DNA of 64,000 nucleotides from Myxococcales bacterium. GTDB taxonomy: Bacteria; Myxococcota_A; UBA796; GCA-2862545. Each line of letters begins with the position of its first letter. Position 1 is the first letter of the stretch. Location of the stretch: positions 1-64,000 of the forward strand of contig JAHQVJ010000224.1 of assembly GCA_019634415.1 (NCBI GenBank), read 5' to 3'. The notes beneath the pieces were generated by a model. That model was not told the origin of the DNA and searched no databases. It was given only the letters and a program-made list of their open reading frames with translations. Positions 61,329 through 64,000 of this stretch are shown piece after piece. Position numbers and translations under genes: made by a program.

Positions 61329-62267
61329 ATGTGGATGTGGACGGCCCTGTGGATGCAGACCGTGGCGCAGGCTGGCTCGGGACCGTGGGTCATCGGTGAG
61401 GGGCAAGGCTCGGTCTACATCGGCGCCGAAGCTCAGCGCCTGACCAAGCTCGCCATCGTGGTGGACGGCGAGCGGTCCGTCATCCCCGTCGGAGAGGGAC
61501 TGTCCTCCCTCGCCGTGAAGGGGATCGCAGCCGTGGGGCTCACGCGCAGGTTCGAGCTGCAGGCGTCGGTCCCCTACTGGCGGGTGCAGGCCAATCGGCC
61601 CGACGCTCAGCTCTGCGTCGATCTGGGCCTGGGCGCCTGCCGCACCACCTCCACGCTGGGCATCATCGAGCTGCGGGGCAAGGGCCTGCTGGTGGACGAG
61701 TTCTTCGGGGGTCCCTTCAGCTTCGCGCTCGGCACCGAGGTGCGCGTGGGCGACTTCACCGCGGCCACGCGGGAGCGCATCACCAACGTGGGCGAGGGCG
61801 GCCTGGACACGGGCGTCTTCGTGTCCATGGGCCGCACTGGGGCCGTGGGCTCGGAGGGCTACTGGAGCGGCTACCTCGAGCTGCTGGCGCGCTATCGCTT
61901 TCCCCTCACCCGCAGCTTCCCCGACAACCTCGGCACCCCGGTTCCCGGGTCGGAGTTCACCGGCACCGCAGAGTTCCTGGTGGGGCCTGCACGGCGGGTC
62001 GCCTTCGGCCCCATCGCCACCAGTCAGTGGCGGCCCTTCGGGGTCGACTGGGGCGACACGGTGCTCACCGACGTCGACCGGCTGGGCGCACTGCGCGTCT
62101 TCAACGCCCGCGTCGGGGGCACCATCGTGATCCGGGGGCCCTTCGATCTCGCGGCCTCGGCTACGGTTTTGCAGACGGTTGTGGCCGTGAACAACCCGAC
62201 CGACGTACTCTCGGTGAGCGCAGGGCTGCAGACCCTGATCGGGAAGCGGAACCGCAACGATGGATGA
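61329..62267 (+). CDS. outer-membrane beta-barrel-like protein
   Basis: A 312-residue exported protein (signal MWMWTALWMQTVAQAG). The rest is a series of amphipathic strands with glycine-rich turns (GLTRRFELQASVPYWRVQ; FSFALGTEVRVGDFTAAT; YLELLARYRFPLT) ending in SVSAGLQTLIG, in the manner of TonB-independent outer-membrane proteins. No specific family. It overlaps the kinase gene by 8 bp, so the two are one operon. Confidence 0.75.
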   Translation: MWMWTALWMQTVAQAGSGPWVIGEGQGSVYIGAEAQRLTKLAIVVDGERSVIPVGEGLSSLAVKGIAAVGLTRRFELQASVPYWRVQANRPDAQLCVDLGLGACRTTSTLGIIELRGKGLLVDEFFGGPFSFALGTEVRVGDFTAATRERITNVGEGGLDTGVFVSMGRTGAVGSEGYWSGYLELLARYRFPLTRSFPDNLGTPVPGSEFTGTAEFLVGPARRVAFGPIATSQWRPFGVDWGDTVLTDVDRLGALRVFNARVGGTIVIRGPFDLAASATVLQTVVAVNNPTDVLSVSAGLQTLIGKRNRNDG

Positions 62268-64000
62268 CGAAGCCAGGCTGCAACCCGGGACCATGGTGGC
62301 CGACCGATACCAGGTCGAGGCCCTCATCGGTGTGGGCGGACTGGCCGAGGTCTATCGGGTTCGGCACACGGAGCTGGGCAGCAGCCATGCCCTGAAGCTC
62401 CTCACCTGGCACCAGCGCAGCCTCACGGAGCGACTGCTGCTGGAGGGCCGGATCCAGGCTCAGCTGAGCCATCCGAACATCGTGCGCGTGACCGACGTGG
62501 TACGCCACGACGGCCACGTCGCCCTGCTGATGGAGCTGATCTCCGGCCACTCCCTGGAGGACCTCCTCCAGGACTCGGGCGCGCTGCCCCTCGACGACGC
62601 ACTGTCCCTGTTCGCTCCCATCCTCGCGGCGGTGTGCCATGCGCACGAGTCGGGTGTGCTGCACCGCGATCTGAAGCCAGCCAACGTGCTCCTGGCGAGG
62701 GAGCCAGGCGGCTGGGTGCCCAAGGTCACGGACTTCGGCTTGGCCAAGGTGGTGGAGGAAGGGGCGGGCACACGCACGGGCATGTCCATGGGCACCCCTG
62801 GCTACATGGCGCCCGAGCAGGTGCGCGACTCCGCATCGGTCGATGCCGGGACCGACATCTTCGCGCTCGGCTGCATCCTGTACGAGATGCTGGCCGGGCG
62901 CCGCGCCTACGAGCCCAAGGAAGACTCCTCGGGTCACGTGGAGATCACGGCCACCATCGAGCGCACCCCGCCCGACCTCGCGGAGCTGGTGCCGGATCTG
63001 TCCGACACCATCGGCGACGCGGTGGCACGGGCCATGGACCGTGACCGAGACGCGCGCTTCGACGACTGCCGCAGCTTCGCGCACGCCCTCGGCGTCGCTG
63101 ATCATCCGTCGCTGTCCGCCCTTCCGGGCGCCACCGCGATCCCGATGGCGCTCACCTTCGCCACCGCGCCCACGCCCCCGAGCAGCAAGACCTTCTCGGA
63201 CGAGCCGGTGGCGTCCTCGAGCCCACGACGCGGCGTGTCGGGGGCCCTGGTGATCGGCATGCTGCTCGCTGCCGTCGCTGGGTCGTTGGTGCTCACGTCG
63301 GTGCTGATGTGGCCCGTGCTCACGCGCATGGCCGCCGAGTCCGGCGAGGAGGAGGCCCCCCCGATGGCGGCCGCCGCGATTCCCTCGTCGGTGACCGAAG
63401 GCACGGCTCCCGAGCCCGAAGAGGTGCCGGTTGCGCCTGCGCCCTCGGGTCGAGCCGAGGCCCCCGAGCCCCCTCCCGGCGCGATCGCCCGACCCACACC
63501 AGCCGAGGAGGACGGCCCGGCTGCGGGGACGGCGGAGGGCGACGATGCCTCGACGGAGGGCACCGAAGACGGCGTCACCCTCGAAGACGCCGCGGAAGAG
63601 CCCACCATGGAGGAAGGCGGCGAGGAGGAGGCTCCCGAAGAAGGCGGCACTGCCGATGCCGGCGACGCTGGCCCCGCCGAGGGTGTGCCACCGGCCCCTG
63701 CAGGCGACGGCATGGCCGAGGCCACCGCTCCCCCCGAGCCCGTCGAGCAGCCCGCAGCAACCCGCCCCATCGACCTACCCGTGGGCCGCTGGACGGGGAC
63801 GGCGAGCGGACGGGCCTTCGAGCTGCGGGTGGACAACGCAGCCAACGGAGCCCTTCAGGCCGACGCGGTCTGGGTCACGGGGGCGAACACTCGTCGGGAG
63901 GCGCTCGCCGGCACCATCGACGCCGACGGGAACGTGCGCCTCACGGCGCTGTCGAGCAGCAAGCTGCAGTTCGTTGGCCGCTACGATGGCTCGCGGCTGG
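62260..64000 (+). CDS. Ser/Thr protein kinase, cut by the window edge
   Basis: At least 580 residues. The Hanks-type kinase domain is residues about 16-275: glycine loop GVGGLAEV, Lys46, catalytic HRDLKPANV (Asp137), DFGLA (Asp158) and GTPGYMAPEQ. A membrane helix lies near 327-352. The extracytoplasmic part begins with about 150 residues rich in Glu, Ala, Pro and Gly and then a beta domain (VGRWTGTASGRAFELRVDNA). It likely senses a surface or envelope signal. No stop is reached at position 64000. It overlaps the barrel-protein gene. Confidence 0.93.
   Translation, partial: MDDEARLQPGTMVADRYQVEALIGVGGLAEVYRVRHTELGSSHALKLLTWHQRSLTERLLLEGRIQAQLSHPNIVRVTDVVRHDGHVALLMELISGHSLEDLLQDSGALPLDDALSLFAPILAAVCHAHESGVLHRDLKPANVLLAREPGGWVPKVTDFGLAKVVEEGAGTRTGMSMGTPGYMAPEQVRDSASVDAGTDIFALGCILYEMLAGRRAYEPKEDSSGHVEITATIERTPPDLAELVPDLSDTIGDAVARAMDRDRDARFDDCRSFAHALGVADHPSLSALPGATAIPMALTFATAPTPPSSKTFSDEPVASSSPRRGVSGALVIGMLLAAVAGSLVLTSVLMWPVLTRMAAESGEEEAPPMAAAAIPSSVTEGTAPEPEEVPVAPAPSGRAEAPEPPPGAIARPTPAEEDGPAAGTAEGDDASTEGTEDGVTLEDAAEEPTMEEGGEEEAPEEGGTADAGDAGPAEGVPPAPAGDGMAEATAPPEPVEQPAATRPIDLPVGRWTGTASGRAFELRVDNAANGALQADAVWVTGANTRREALAGTIDADGNVRLTALSSSKLQFVGRYDGSRL

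Overview
The window is GC-rich, densely coding DNA from a Gram-negative bacterium, most likely a myxococcote or close relative. The reasons are many lipoproteins with short signal peptides, Thr-Asp-repeat linkers and HELGH metalloprotease domains, a Hanks-type Ser/Thr kinase with a long Pro/Glu/Ala-rich extracytoplasmic part, many one-gene regulators, and frequent ATGA/GTGA start-stop overlaps. I see no rRNA, tRNA, CRISPR array, transposase or phage module. All taxonomy is inference from gene style.

Layout. 1-9.6 kb: a 3' gene fragment, a DUF4272 protein, a large protein of unknown function, an isoprenylcysteine-methyltransferase-like membrane enzyme, an APH-fold kinase broken by an in-frame TAG, a membrane methyltransferase carrying an in-frame palindromic insert, an RRM RNA-binding protein, a GPH sugar symporter and an Asp-nucleophile alpha/beta hydrolase. 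9.6-24 kb: LysR and AraC regulators, a three-gene secreted hydrolase operon (beta-lactamase fold, S41 peptidase fold, barrel), a frameshifted coiled-coil pseudogene, a methyltransferase/DUF1569 pair, a four-gene lipoprotein/metalloprotease/epimerase run, and a TetR-MDR divergent pair with visible operators.

24.0-27.3 kb is the most unusual region. A lower-GC, two-gene TIR operon (TIR plus a novel C-terminal region, then a death-like effector-associated domain plus TIR) sits with two small genes between inverted ~70-bp palindromic repeats. The second TIR gene runs into one of two identical 43-bp palindromic elements. This is a candidate mobile anti-phage unit.

27-39 kb: small enzymes (DUF4265, HIT, histidine phosphatase), a decayed MDR oxidoreductase invaded by a second palindromic family, LysR/GNAT, an ECF sigma factor with a membrane partner, a DUF4397 lipoprotein, an RND/MMPL exporter, an amidase and a TetR regulator with a perfect operator. 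39-51.9 kb: a molybdopterin oxidoreductase opposite an HxlR regulator, a BP74-like lipoprotein, a wHTH-TPR regulator, a GST, a membrane-anchored ClpX-type zinc finger, and several secreted proteins. 51.9-57.5 kb is metabolic: an isopropylmalate-dehydrogenase-like enzyme, a thiolase, a LeuA-family synthase, then panC and panB for pantothenate. 57.6-64 kb: a beta-propeller glycosidase-like lipoprotein broken by a TGA, a Cys-rich lipoprotein, SSB, an M81 peptidase, an outer-membrane barrel protein and a Ser/Thr kinase cut by the window edge.

Across the window there are three unrelated families of palindromic repeats and four damaged genes, so the chromosome looks actively remodelled. TGA is used as an ordinary stop throughout, so recoding is not an explanation for the two internal stops.
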